This document shows positions 23,613 through 36,340 of a DNA stretch of 64,000 bases, piece after piece. The notes below the pieces were generated by a model that saw only the letters and a program-made list of their open reading frames with translations, had not been told where the DNA came from and did no database searches. Numbering within the stretch: position 1 is the first letter of the stretch; each line of letters opens with the position of its first letter. The position numbers and the translations under genes were made by a program. This stretch comes from Drosophila persimilis (lineage: Eukaryota > Arthropoda > Insecta > Diptera > Drosophilidae): the NCBI RefSeq assembly GCF_003286085.1, contig NW_020825298.1, forward strand, positions 13,764,001 through 13,828,000, given 5' to 3'.

Positions 23613-24023
23613 ATGTCCAGTCTGCCTAGAGGGTTTGGCCGCTTCCTCACTCCGGGATCGGAACTCAACAACGAACTGAGCCAGAAGATAGCGGTATTCG
23701 ATGCCATGACCATTGAGCGAGAGGAGCTAGATAACGATATCAGTCTATTGCGCAAGCAGCAGGCTGATACTGAAGATCGTCTGGCCGAGGCTCTGGCCGA
23801 GGACGAGTTCCAGAGTTTCCTGAGTGGACAGCAAGTCGTGGCGCAGAGTTATACAGACCTCGAAAATATTATTAATCAACAAATTGGATCCATTGTCGAT
23901 AAGTTGGCTGCTAAATATGAGCGTATTGTGTACCTCGATAACGACCTAAGGAAGCTTAAGGAATCTATCGAGAAGGGTGTTGCTGCGGCCAATGCGCAGT
24001 TGACATCAGCGGCGTCCATGTGA
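23613..24023 (+). CDS. small coiled-coil protein, uncharacterised
   Basis: A 136-codon ORF starting MSSLPRGFGRFLTPGSE, chosen over an upstream in-frame ATG at 23577 because the more N-terminal sequence is not protein-like. After a short Gly/Pro head, residues 18-130 are charged and heptad-like (EREELDNDISLLRKQQADTE, KYERIVYLDNDLRKLKESIE), predicting a mostly helical coiled coil. There is no signal peptide or membrane segment. The 3' UTR seems to carry introns (for example a donor at 24149, CTCgtgagt, and an acceptor near 24205, ttcccag), and AATAAA occurs near 24315. It starts about 300 bp from the outer edge of the inverted repeat and is divergent from it. Codon use and splice-like context favour a real gene; I cannot assign a family. 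Confidence 0.65.
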   Translation: MSSLPRGFGRFLTPGSELNNELSQKIAVFDAMTIEREELDNDISLLRKQQADTEDRLAEALAEDEFQSFLSGQQVVAQSYTDLENIINQQIGSIVDKLAAKYERIVYLDNDLRKLKESIEKGVAAANAQLTSAASM

Positions 24024-24329
24024 TTTAATGGAGAAGTAGTGAGTACGGAGCCCTTCCTTTCTTTTATTTTTACGTAAATCTTTCAATTTTTTCCTTAGCT
24101 AAACCAAATATACATATCTGTGCGCGAGAGGCCAGAAGAGCTGCCTCGTGAGTAAATTCTGTGATCTTCTAAGCCTTTACTTGAAAATCTGTGCATTATT
24201 CCCAGCAGCAACTAACCAGCAATTCGGACCACAATTTATGGAGGACAGGTCATATTCAGTTTCTTGTGAAATATATACTTGATTTAATTGATACCACCGA
24301 TGGCGTCATAAAAAATAAATAAATAACTG

Positions 24330-26269
24330 CAGTTTGGATTTGAATCCTTCATTCAAATGATATCTGCCACCAATTCTTGGCTCCATTTTCCCTGGTCCAC
24401 TCAAATCGAATTTAATGTGAAGGAAGTTAACGCCCAACGCCCAATCGCATTTCCGCTCACTTTTCCACATTCACACAAACCATCGCGAACCCAAAGACAC
24501 TGTAAATTAAATTGCGTATACGAGCAGTTGCCAATGCGGTGACAGGAGCAGCAGACACACTCCGCTGGCCCTTCCGTTACGGGCATAAATTCAATAATGC
24601 CAAGCGTCTGGCACTATCAACGTGCTCCGATGGAGTGTGGAGTGGCCGATCGATATAGTTTCGGCTGAAAAATGTATTGTGTTTCCTCTGGAAGGAAGTT
24701 GTGGCGTCTTCTCTGTCGGTCTCAATATGTGAATATGAGCGGTTCGATCCAGTTCGTTTATAAATGTGATCTCAGCTTTTCTGAAATATTCAAAGGGAAA
24801 TAAATAGTGCACAGTAAAGGGCCTAGCAAATAAGGTGCTTGGTAACTGGCATTAAAAAATTCTTCTGAAACGTACAACTGTTAAATCTTGTTTTCATTTG
24901 CAGTAAAGTGTCTGGGAAAAGTGAATGGGAAGCCAATGTGGTTTCTTATTCGGAAGCAAAAGTGATGAAAATGAGGGAGATATTATTGTAATCATTGTCT
25001 CTCTATTATGAGCTCTAAAATCCTTATCTTCAGAATGGAAACATTTTACCAACGTTTCAAAATTGCAATGAAACAAAAGTCAAGCAAAGTTCTTTAGTTA
25101 GAAGACAAATAGATTGTAAATTCATTTATTTATCAACTAAATGTTCAATTATTCCACAGAACTGCAAGTAAACACGTAAGCCAGAACTTTAGTTGGCAGA
25201 GAAGGTTCTCCAGGAAGGAAGAGTAAGGGAAAGGGATAATTCAGATTATATATTTGATGTTACTTTGTTTTGGTTAAGCATTAATGTAAACCAAATGTTT
25301 CAGAAATTGGACTGGATTTACTTAGACAATTCACTTCGTTTATATTTCCTTCAAACGTGAACAGGGCTAAGCAAACAAGTCATATAGAAGAATAGAACAT
25401 TTGAATGAAATTAATCACAACGACCGGCAAGGCCCTTGGTCTCTCCGTTAAATTTACTTAGTCACTGGGTCCTGACATCTAAGTCAGCCGATACTTTCCA
25501 ACTTAGAGAGTATTTTCTTAGTCCAATCCATTTGAGCTTAAACTGACCATTCAATTGAATCCATAATGAACATGATAAAAATTGATTTTAATTCAATAAT
25601 ATGTTTTAAAACGCCATCAATGCATCTTTTTGATGCTCAAGAATACAAACGAATACAATGAGCCCTCGAGCCTGTCGAGCAGGAAGTAATCTTTCAATTA
25701 TCGCTGACCATTTATTCGCCGAGTCCAGGCTCGAAGTCGCGAAGTCCATCAATAACAATTGCCCGAGCTTCAAAACTTGACTCAAAAATTTTCAGCGGTC
25801 CGGAACTCGTTTGTCTTTATTATAATAAATTGACGCGCCAGACATATTTCATCTGGGCGATGAAATATAGAATGAGGCTATAATGAGGCGTTATTAATAT
25901 CAACTTGCGACTTGTTTAGTGACAAGCCCCCCAGGCCCCGCGGACAAAAGGCATTATGCACAAAAGTAAAAACAAACAAAATCCTTGGACCGCTCCTAAC
26001 CCTTAAAAAACTAAGCCGCCTCTTCTTGAGAAGCTTTCCCAAGTGTCAGGAAAACAAATGACGGTCAATTTTTTTCTTTGTTCCTAAACCAACCTTGAAT
26101 GAACATTCCTTTCTTATACCGACAACGACAACGATGGCTTTTCGGGGCCTTGAGGCACATGTCTGTAACCCGAGTAAATAAAAGGGATTTTTTGTATTAA
26201 ATATCAAAATTAAGTTTATTAAAAAAGCGACGGTGGGCTGTAACAAAAAAATCGATTCTCCTTTAAAAT
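24330..26269. other. non-coding interval
   Basis: About 1.9 kb of AT-rich DNA with no coding, RNA-gene or mobile-element signature that I can support. Confidence 0.5.
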
Positions 26270-26700
26270 TGTATTTTGTACACCCGATACTCAAAATGAG
26301 GGGTATATTAGATTTGTGGTGAAATTGGATGTGTGTAACATCGAAAAGGTGTAGTTTCCGACCCCATAAAGTATATATATTCTTGATCAGCATCAATAGC
26401 CGAGTCGATTGAGCGCTGTCTGTCTGTCCGTCTGTCCGTCCGTCCCTATCAGTGCCTAGTGCTCAATGACTATAACAGCTAGAGCAACGAAATTTTACAA
26501 AATTGTCACTGTTACAAGAATAATTAAAAACATCGGCCCGCCCACTTCCGCCCCCACAAAGAGCGAAAATCTGTGGCAAAGATAGGAGAAAACAGAACAC
26601 GCATAATCGTAGAGGATGACTACATCTTCTAGAGGGCAAAATCCGAACCAGATCGAATAATTATTATAGCCAGAATCAAGAAAACAATTTAATAATTGAA
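26270..26700 (+). mobile_element. DINE-1/mini-me (INE-1-type Helentron) element
   Basis: The order of blocks is that of DINE-1/mini-me: ACCCGATACTC, GGGTATATTAGATTTGT, CCGACCCCATAAAG, TATATATATTCTTGATCAGC, ATCAATAGCCGAGTCG, then GTCTGTCTGTCCGTCTGTCC. These are followed by CCCACTTCCGCCCCCACAAA and CATCTTCTAGAGGGC near the 3' end. The (TA)n and (GTCY)n tracts are hallmarks of the family. There is no coding capacity. The element does not end cleanly: its tail, ATAATTATTATAGCCAGAAT followed by CAAGAAAACAATTT, passes directly into the minisatellite. Confidence 0.85.
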
Positions 26701-26711
26701 TTCAATTCAAA

Positions 26712-29700
26712 TTCAATAAAAATTAAGAATAATAATTATCCAATAAAAATCAAGAATAACAATTATAATAACGATTATTCAATAAAAATCAAGAATAACA
26801 ATTATAATAACGATTATTCAATAAAAATCAAGAATAACAATTATAATAACGATTATTCAATAAAAATCAAGAATAACAATTATAATAACAATTATTCAAT
26901 AAAAATCAAGAATAACAATTATAATAACAATTATTCAATAAAAATCAAGAATAACAATTATAATAACAGTTATTCAATAAAAATCAAGAATAACAATTAT
27001 TCAATAAAAATCAAGAATAACAATTATAATAACGATTATTCAATAAAAATCAAGAATAACAATTATAATAACAATTATTCAATAAAAATCAAGAATAACA
27101 ATTATAATAACGATTATTCAATAAAAATCAAGAATAACGATTATAATAACGATTATTCAATAAAAATCAAGAATAACAATTATAATAACGATTATTCAAT
27201 AAAAATCAAGAATAACAATTATAATAACAATTATTCAATAAAAATCAAGAATAACAATTATAATAACGATTATTCAATAAAAATCAAGAATAACAATTAT
27301 AATAACGATTATTCAATAAAAATCAAGAATAACAATTATAATAACAATTATAATAACGATTATTCAATAAAAATCAAGAATAACAATTATAATAACGATT
27401 ATTCAATAAAAATCAAGAATAACAATTATAATAACAATTATAATAACGATTATTCAATAAAAATCAAGAATAACAATTATAATAACGATTATTCAATAAA
27501 AATCAAGAATAACAATTATAATAACAATTATTCAATAAAAATCAAGAATAACAATTATAATAACGATTATTCAATAAAAATCAAGAATAACAATTATAAT
27601 AACGATTATTCAATAAAAATCAAGAATAACAATTATAATAACAATTATAATAACGATTATTCAATAAAAATCAAGAATAACAATTATAATAACGATTATT
27701 CAATAAAAATCAAGAATAACAATTATAATAACAATTATAATAACGATTATTCAATAAAAATCAAGAATAACAATTATAATAACGATTATTCAATAAAAAT
27801 CAAGAATAACAATTATAATAACGATTATTCAATAAAAATCAAGAATAACAATTATAATAACAATTATAATAACGATTATTCAATAAAAATCAAGAATAAC
27901 AATTATAATAACGATTATTCAATAAAAATCAAGAATAACAATTATAATAACAATTATAATAACGATTATTCAATAAAAATCAAGAATAACAATTATAATA
28001 ACGATTATTCAATAAAAATCAAGAATAACAATTATAATAACAATTATAATAACGATTATTCAATAAAAATCAAGAATAACAATTATAATAACGATTATTC
28101 AATAAAAATCAAGAATAACAATTATAATAACAATTATAATAACGATTATTCAATAAAAATCAAGAATAACAATTATAATAACGATTATTCAATAAAAATC
28201 AAGAATAACAATTATAATAACGATTATTCAATAAAAATCAAGAATAACAATTATAATAACGATTATTCAATAAAAATCAAGAATAACAATTATAATAACA
28301 ATTATAATAACGATTATTCAATAAAAATCAAGAATAACAATTATAATAACGATTATTCAATAAAAATCAAGAATAACAATTATAATAACGATTATTCAAT
28401 AAAAATCAAGAATAACAATTATAATAACGATTATTCAATAAAAATCAAGAATAACAATTATAATAACGATTATTCAATAAAAATCAAGAATAACAATTAT
28501 AATAACAATTATAATAACGATTATTCAATAAAAATCAAGAATAACAATTATAATAACAATTATTCAATAAAAATCAAGAATAACAATTATAATAACGATT
28601 ATTCAATAAAAATCAAGAATAACAATTATAATAACAATTATTCAATAAAAATCAAGAATAACAATTATAATAACAGTTATTCAATAAAAATCAAGAATAA
28701 CAATTATAATAACAATTATTCAATAAAAATCAAGAATAACAATTATAATAACGATTATTCAATAAAAATCAAGAATAACAATTATAATAACGATTATTCA
28801 ATAAAAATCAAGAATAACAATTATAATAACGATTATTCAATAAAAATCAAGAATAACAATTATAATAACGATTATTCAATAAAAATCAAGAATAACAATT
28901 ATAATAACAATTATAATAACGATTATTCAATAAAAATCAAGAATAACAATTATAATAACAATTATTCAATAAAAATCAAGAATAACAATTATAATAACGA
29001 TTATTCAATAAAAATCAAGAATAACAATTATAATAACAATTATTCAATAAAAATCAAGAATAACAATTATAATAACAGTTATTCAATAAAAATCAAGAAT
29101 AACAATTATAATAACAATTATTCAATAAAAATCAAGAATAACAATTATAATAACGATTATTCAATAAAAATCAAGAATAACAATTATAATAACGATTATT
29201 CAATAAAAATCAAGAATAACAATTATAATAACGATTATTCAATAAAAATCAAGAATAACAATTATAATAACAATTATAATAACGATTATTCAATAAAAAT
29301 CAAGAATAACAATTATAATAACGATTATTCAATAAAAATCAAGAATAACAATTATAATAACAATTATAATAACGATTATTCAATAAAAATCAAGAATAAC
29401 AATTATAATAACGATTATTCAATAAAAATCAAGAATAACAATTATAATAACAATTATAATAACGATTATTCAATAAAAATCAAGAATAACAATTATAATA
29501 ACGATTATTCAATAAAAATCAAGAATAACAATTATAATAACGATTATTCAATAAAAATCAAGAATAACAATTATAATAACAATTATAATAACGATTATTC
29601 AATAAAAATCAAGAATAACAATTATAATAACAATTATTCAATAAAAATCAAGAATAACAATTATAATAACGATTATTCAATAAAAATCAAGAATAACAAT

Positions 29701-30642
29701 TATAATAACAATTATTCAATAAAAATCAAGAATAACAATTATAATAACAGTTATTCAATAAAAATCAAGAATAACAATTATAATAACAATTATTCAATAA
29801 AAATCAAGAATAACAATTATAATAACGATTATTCAATAAAAATCAAGAATAACAATTATAATAACAATTATTCAATAAAAATCAAGAATAACAATTATAA
29901 TAACGATTATTCAATAAAAATCAAGAATAACAATTATAATAACGATTATTCAATAAAAATCAAGAATAACAATTATAATAACAATTATAATAAAGATTAT
30001 TCAATAAAAATCAAGAATAACAATTATAATAACGATTATTCAATAAAAATCAAGAATAACAATTATAATAACGATTATTCAATAAAAATCAAGAATAACA
30101 ATTATAATAACAATTATAATAACGATTATTCAATAAAAATCAAGAATAACAATTATAATAACGATTATTCAATAAAAATCAAGAATAACAATTATAATAA
30201 CGATTATTCAATAAAAATCAAGAATAACAATTATAATAACAATTATTCAATAAAAATCAAGAATAACAATTATAATAACGATTATTCAATAAAAATCAAG
30301 AATAACAATTATAATAACAATTATTCAATAAAACTCAAGAATAACAATTATAATAACAGTTATTCAATAAAAATCAAGAATAACAATTATAATAACAATT
30401 ATAATAAAGATTATTCAATAAAAATCAAGAATAACAATTATAATAACGATTATTCAATAAAAATCAAGAATAACAATTATAATAACGATTATTCAATAAA
30501 AATCAAGAATAACAATTATAATAACAATTATTCAATAAAAATCAAGAATAACAATTATAATAACGATTATTCAATAAAAATCAAGAATAACAATTATTCA
30601 ATAAAAATCAAGAATAATAATTATCCAATAAAAATCAAGAAT
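26712..30642. repeat. AT-rich minisatellite, 39-bp unit, about 95 copies
   Basis: The basic unit is 39 bp: TTATTCAATAAAAATCAAGA followed by ATAACAATTATAATAACGA. Variants are a 51-bp form with an extra CAATTATAATAA, forms ending ACAA or ACAG instead of ACGA, and a 27-bp short form near each end. Stops in all frames exclude a protein. Copies are nearly identical in the centre and most diverged at the two edges, where a TAATAATTATCC variant appears on both sides, as expected for unequal exchange. The unit resembles the DINE-1 tail next to it (CAGAATCAAGAAAACAATTT). Every unit contains AATAAA and several TAAT/ATTA homeodomain-type cores. Confidence 0.97.
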
Positions 30643-31006
30643 GTAATTTGTTGTTTCCCTACAAATATATGTTAACAAATGTTTTACCTGAAAAATTAGA
30701 AGAGTTTTTCTAAACGAAAATCACCGAAAACTTTGGGTGGCTCATCGCAACTCCTCGCCGCCACAGATGGAAGGTCACGCAACATTCCTTTAAGCCATTT
30801 AATAGTCACAAACCAATTCGAGATTGAAAGAAATTATTTTAGCACTTATTAAAGGAGATCTAAAACCTGGTCGGAAGAAGGAGAAGTCATATGGACTTTA
30901 GAACAAGAACATAGAACAACAATTTTAAGCCAAATCGAGTATCTTGCCCACATTAAAAGTAATTAAATTCCATGTCGTTTAAGGGCGACATGACCCAAAC
31001 TAAATA

Positions 31007-31207
31007 CTACAATTTGTATGGGGGAGCTCTGGTTTTTTGGGCCTTTTCAATTTGCCTGCAAAGCAGAAAAGAAAGGCCAAGCATGCGATAAAATATGGCC
31101 AGTCCGACAAGGCCTGAGATAAGGAAATTTGCGCCACACAACAGCCATGTATCAGGGATAAAAGAAATAATAGGAGGAGCAGGGCGGTCAGCAGCCGTCA
31201 CAGACAT
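31007..31207 (-). CDS. possible 66-residue single-pass membrane smORF
   Basis: A short ORF encoding MSVTAADRPAPPIISF followed by a hydrophobic stretch of about 30 residues (WLLCGANFLISGLVGLAIFY) and a basic tail. Start context is weak (attttATG-like), no splice or conserved motif supports it, and a longer ORF overlaps it on the other strand. It may be chance. Confidence 0.2.
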   Translation of the reverse strand: MSVTAADRPAPPIISFIPDTWLLCGANFLISGLVGLAIFYRMLGLSFLLCRQIEKAQKTRAPPYKL

Positions 31208-34200
31208 AAATCAAATAAAACGTGCGAAAAAATGTGACAATAAAAAACCAACCAAAAATAAGCAAATCTCTAAAAAAAAAACATGGGACAACGATGAAGT
31301 ATCTCTGATCCAAGACCTTGAACGGAAGCGGAAATATATCATTAGTCTTTACCTTTTCAGTGGATCTGTCAGCAAAAAACAAATAGTTCGCACCAAAAAT
31401 CAGTCGGAGATAGTATGTATATGTAGAGTGATCTACTAAATTAATGGTTCGCATTATAAGAACCAGCTTTTCGTAGAATCTGGTCTTCCGTGGAGTGTTT
31501 TGACATCCAGAAGCTCGCATGGAATTGATATCGCGTTCCGCGAGTCACACAATGAATGATTCAGTGATTCACGATGATTCACTCAATCGTGTTAAGCATT
31601 GGCAATTACAAGCGCTCGGGGCCCTGAAAGATAATGCGCACACAGGGACTCTCGCTCGACTCCCTCTTTGCCTGCCCAAGCATATTGAATTCCTCGCCGC
31701 TAATTTACGTAATTGTGCAACATACTCGTACGGAATGAACCTGCAGTGGTGGCGGGTCGACAAGGCTAATTGCAACACGTCTAATTGAAATGATTATGAG
31801 TATTCGTGTCAGTTCGCTGTCAGCGTGTGAACGGCTGCAGTTGCTTCCGGGTGTAGCAGCCATGAACCATGAAGCTCTTGTTTCGGGAAGAACATACTTT
31901 AAATGAACAATAATCTATAAGAAAAGATTTATAAGAGTAATAATAGGAGTGGGTGGCCATTACAAGAGTTGGCAGCCGCTGATGTCCGTACTGATGGCCC
32001 CTGAAGGTCGAATGCCCAGCCACAGGTGGAGCAGCAGGCTGCGGCATCCTCAGATCATTGCGGATAATTAAACATTTATGCAGCTCTTCGGGCACCCGTG
32101 GAATGTGAGTATTTCTTAACACTACATAAACGTTATGAGCGCGGTGGAGTACAAATTAAGTCATAATGCGTTTTGTGGCAGCCATAAAAATGCGAACGGC
32201 AACTACATTGTAAAAGTACGGGGTCAGCCGTCGGGGCGTAAAAGGACCTTACTGGTACATCGTGGAGAGTCGATTACGATTTCTGTGCTCATAAATCGAC
32301 ACTTCAAGCGACGGTAATAGGGATCGTAAAGTGCAGGAACACAAAATCAATTTGTTCTCGAAATGTTTAATAAATTGCAACTAAGCTTCGTCGGAGGCAC
32401 ACGTGGCGTATGCGTCATTTCAGTGGAGTTGCGAAATTAACACGCATACGACGACACTTAATTTGTCACTAAATGGGTTGCCTAATGCCGACGGGGGAGC
32501 GGCAGTGGCCGTGTGGCAAGCAACATGTTGTGTAGCTTAAATTGAAAATTACAAAAACGGACCGAACGGGCACGGCATGCTGAACAAGAACAGTCCCTTC
32601 TAGCATGCCCCACTGGCTCAGTGGTGCCACAAAAGCACGTGACGCGTGGACAGGGAGGAGCGTCGGTTATGCCTCTGGGCTGACGACGACGCATATGAAA
32701 ATTTTGCACGACAATTTATGGCCGTGCTTAAGGAGCGTGCGTATGAAATAATATACAAGAAGAACCAGCTCGTCGAAGACCCAGAGCTGCCGGAGCAAGG
32801 ACCCTGCCTCCCATCAGCAGGCTGTCCCGACTGACTGGTTCTGAATTTTAAAGTGTTCTTTAAATAATGCCCCCCCGAACTGATGGCAGCGATTTGTTCA
32901 ATCCTGACAATGCTGTTGCCATTGGCCCAGCGGACAAGGGACACGACCAAATGGGTGCTTGAAACGGGCTAAAATGTTCAAACAAATTATGAGAAATCAA
33001 TTGATATACCTAACCATATCTCATACTCCATACTCCATACTCCAACCCCAGTTCATATTCTCTCTGTGCAAACTGTGCGAACACTGAAAAGGCAGAACTT
33101 TCTTTAGCACTCGCGCTCCTATTACATAAACAAGGCCAACGTAGAGCCAGCCGACACAAGCTTTTGCATGTGTTTGAGTCCGGCACCGAGACGTTGATGT
33201 TTACAATTTATTTCGGCCGCAGGATATGCCTCACTTTTCAGAGCCCCAAGAACAATGAATATATGTAGATGGAGATGGAGATATACGCATACATATTTGA
33301 GTGAAATTCTAAACTACATAATGCCAATGGAAACTGAAAACGTTGCACTTGGCAAGCAACGATCCAGAAACGGACGGAAGAGCGGAAGGAGTTGTAGCCG
33401 GCGGGCAGACCGTAGACAATGGCGGACAGCCCGGACAGCCAGGACTCCGACTCGCAGTCCGGCTGACCAGCCCGGGACTAAGTCACGTCACGAAGCCTTC
33501 ATTGTTTGCAGAAGTAAGTAAGTGTACATAAAATGAATACGTGGAGGAGGAGCTGCGGAGGAGGTGCAGAGCTGGAGACGGAGATGGCGTAGAAGATGGG
33601 ACAGCTGTGGAAATCCATGCAGATGTGGCCCGTTTCTTGGGTTCGCCTTTTGTTTTTGCCTCGTTTTGCAATAAATGTGTAAGATTTTATGTATCAGCAG
33701 CAGCAGCAGCAGGAATGAAAAGAGGGGAACCAACCACCTTACGAGCACTTCTACCAGCAAAACTATCGTACAACAGGGAGCATGTAGCATGTATTTCTTA
33801 CCAATAAATAGAAAATCGAAGCAATCGAGCGATGCAGTTTTGCCCAAATTGAATTTGTTTTCGGGAGCTTCGTTTGTGATTTAAAGAAGAGTCCATACTC
33901 CTTTCAAGGATGGTTGAAATGTGAAAATCCCAATCCCTAAATGACGACTCAGGGCCTATGAAAATATATTTAATTTCTGTTTCATGTATCCGTCATTGAC
34001 CAATATTTGGAATGGCAAGGAATGTAATTGGGCGAAGATGCGGGCGGTGGCTTTGGCTTACTTCAAGTCCCTGGCATACATACAATATGTACATATGTAT
34101 GTACATGGTGAGTGCGCAATATTACTTAGTAGTAAGGAGACGCGGGACTTATGCAAATAACTGGCAATGAAGCAGCGCAACGAAAACACACAAAGAAAAG

Positions 34201-34349
34201 CACAAAAGGGCACGAAAACTACAAGAAATAAAAAATGCTAATTTAATGTTATTGGTGCTGTTTGCTTTGTCCTGTCTTTGTTCTGTCTCCGTGTCCCTTT
34301 TGACTTTGTCATGTCGCATTGGATTTTCCTGAGTATTTCATTTTTTATT

Positions 34350-34376
34350 CCATTCCATTCCATTCCATTCCTTCGG
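34350..34376. repeat. (CATTC)n tandem repeat
   Basis: Five consecutive CATTC pentamers (ATTCCATTCCATTCC...). CATTCCA is also the TEAD/Scalloped (M-CAT) core, so the tract offers overlapping candidate sites; a microsatellite origin is simpler. Confidence 0.7.
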
Positions 34377-35145
34377 TGTCGTGGCGGCGCTTTTATCTCT
34401 TCCTGCTCTTCCTTTTCCGGCCTTTGACACAAACAGGAAATGATTTATGCAGACATCTTCGACGCAACTAATTTAAAACTTTTTTTCGCGCCCCCATCCA
34501 GCTCCCCCCACATTCGAATATATTTATATTTATAGGAGTGTTTATTCCGAACTATGTACTCAAGTACACACACACAAACATAGTACATATGTACATAATG
34601 CAGAATTGTTTTCCTTCAGTGGCCTTTGCTTAGATCTTGGCTAGCAGGCCAGAAAAAGGGATATTTGACTAGTCCTCCTTTGTGGGTTCCTGCGGCTCGG
34701 ATTTCTGCTTGGGAAACACCATTTTGCTATTTGCTTTGGACTCGCACACACTCACAAGCTCCTCGCACAGCCTACTTCCCTTTGATGGGCGCGACTGGGA
34801 CTGACTCTGACCCCAGGCAGTCATTAACTAATTGCAAACGAAGGAATTAATAAAAAATCAAAATCGCATTACATCACAACCACACACGCACTCGGTAAAA
34901 AAGGCAATCAATTTGATTGTATTTGATGGCGGCGGCCTTAGCTCCCATGCAGGGGCGGGGGGTGGAGGGGACTAAACCCAATTGAAGTCGCCCTCGGAAG
35001 CAAGACCATGAGCCATAAATCTTGAGCGCACTTGCGGCGCTCCGTGCCTCCGTGCCTCCAGCCCCGGATCGGCCGCCTGCTAATCCAGCTCCTCCCATTG
35101 CAATTCGCCTGAGTGTCCTGCCGGGCACCGAGTGTTCGGTCATAG

Positions 35146-35370
35146 CACAATGTCCAAAATGCACACTGCAAAAATACTCGAAATACAAAGGACCAAATTG
35201 AGAAAAAGAGCGATTCATCGTCGAGGGGCTACGGCTTTCGAATGCCCTACCTGGAGCTCTTCTTTGAGATGCTGAGATACTCTTCCGATGCTTATCTGGA
35301 TATTCAAAATAAGATACTGTGCCAGGATATGCTTAAGCCGTTCAAGTCCCAGGATGGCTTCCATTTTTAA
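35146..35370 (+). other. coding-like fragment, unassigned
   Basis: A frame open from 35146 to a TAA at 35368 reads, toward its end, GYGFRMPYLELFFEMLRYSS and then DAYLDIQNKILCQDM. Amino-acid use looks protein-like, and only the last 43 residues follow an ATG (35242). It may be an exon fragment or an insertion remnant, since LINE and peptidase debris follow within 700 bp. The family is not recognised. Confidence 0.25.
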
Positions 35371-35880
35371 AGCACCTCAGCGAAAAAGCCCTTCAAACCT
35401 CTCCTCTGGTTCGCAGCAGAGAAGGAAAATGAAAGGGAATAAAAACTACATCCGAAAGCAGAGTGAAATCCAACTTCTGATGCTTTACGGGTAGGTCTCC
35501 ATCCGACTCCGCCACAGCTCGTCCAGCCATGCGATGGCCATATTGCTTCGCCGGGGCTCGGATAGCCCGGGTGCATTAAAAATAAACGACTGTGGCCGGC
35601 GCTCAATTTGGAATGAAATTGGCGCAAATACCAAAAATGTATACAATGGGAATGCAGAAAAAAGGAATGGGAACAGTATTGAGAAGAAGAGCAACGAGGA
35701 GAGAAGAGAAGCTGAGAGCCACAGAACCAGAGCACAAATTGATAAGTTGGGTGGGTTTGAGCGATGGGTTTATCGGAGCACGTATACCCGTGAGTGAGTT
35801 TGGGGTCTTCTCACTTATAGCCGGCCATCGGGAGGGATCATTATGTGACAAATAATATTTGTAAAAAATGTACCTTAGAC

Positions 35881-36330
35881 TCCCAACACTAGCTTGATGG
35901 GTTTCGCCGACGACGTCGGGACAGTGGCATTACCGAAGGAACTCGCCGCCATGGAGGATCTTGCTAACGTCCCCGACGCGGGACAGGAGCTGGCGGCCCA
36001 AAAAATGGGGACGGTCCAAATATCGAACCGGGAAGTGGTCGAGGCCGCCAGAGTGCAGGTTGGTGGGAACAACCAAGCAGTCCTCATCGACACGCGCCTT
36101 TCCTTCAAAGAGCACCTGAAGTACGACCACATGAAGGCTCTATCCAGGATGCTGCTGAACACCAGAGGACCGGCTTACGCAACGGGGAGGCTTCTAACGA
36201 AAGCCGTGACGTGGGCGGAAGCCGCGAAGGTGAAGAGCTCGACGGCCTAGTTCCGCTCAGGGAGCTAATAAGGGAAAGGAAGGAGGATCCCACCAAAGCC
36301 GAGTTAAAGGACGCCGCCCATGTGCTTGGT
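35881..36330 (+). mobile_element. non-LTR retrotransposon reverse-transcriptase fragment
   Basis: The translation starting near 35897 carries MGFADDV, the catalytic xADD motif of non-LTR reverse transcriptases. It is followed by VVEAARVQVGG and IDTRLSFKEHLKY, then MLLNTRGPAYATGRLL, in the order seen in R1/LOA/I-group elements. Between VQVGGNN and DTRLSF the usual KYLGV block is deleted, and stops appear after 36248. It is a broken 3' RT fragment with no ends or target duplication visible. Confidence 0.7.
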
Positions 36331-36340
36331 TTTGGCCAAC

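Larger units (their letters stand above)
30643..35145. other. non-coding interval with simple repeats
   Basis: Holds a CAG run at 33697-33712, tandem CATTCC at 34350-34375 and CATA/TGTACAT microsatellites near 34078-34106. Apart from a doubtful 66-codon membrane ORF at 31007-31207, I see no gene. Confidence 0.5.

Noticed and set aside
26712..30642. Possible CRISPR-like or protein-coding repeat array
   Set aside because: There are no unique spacers, units are directly adjacent with stops in every frame, and the genome is that of an insect.
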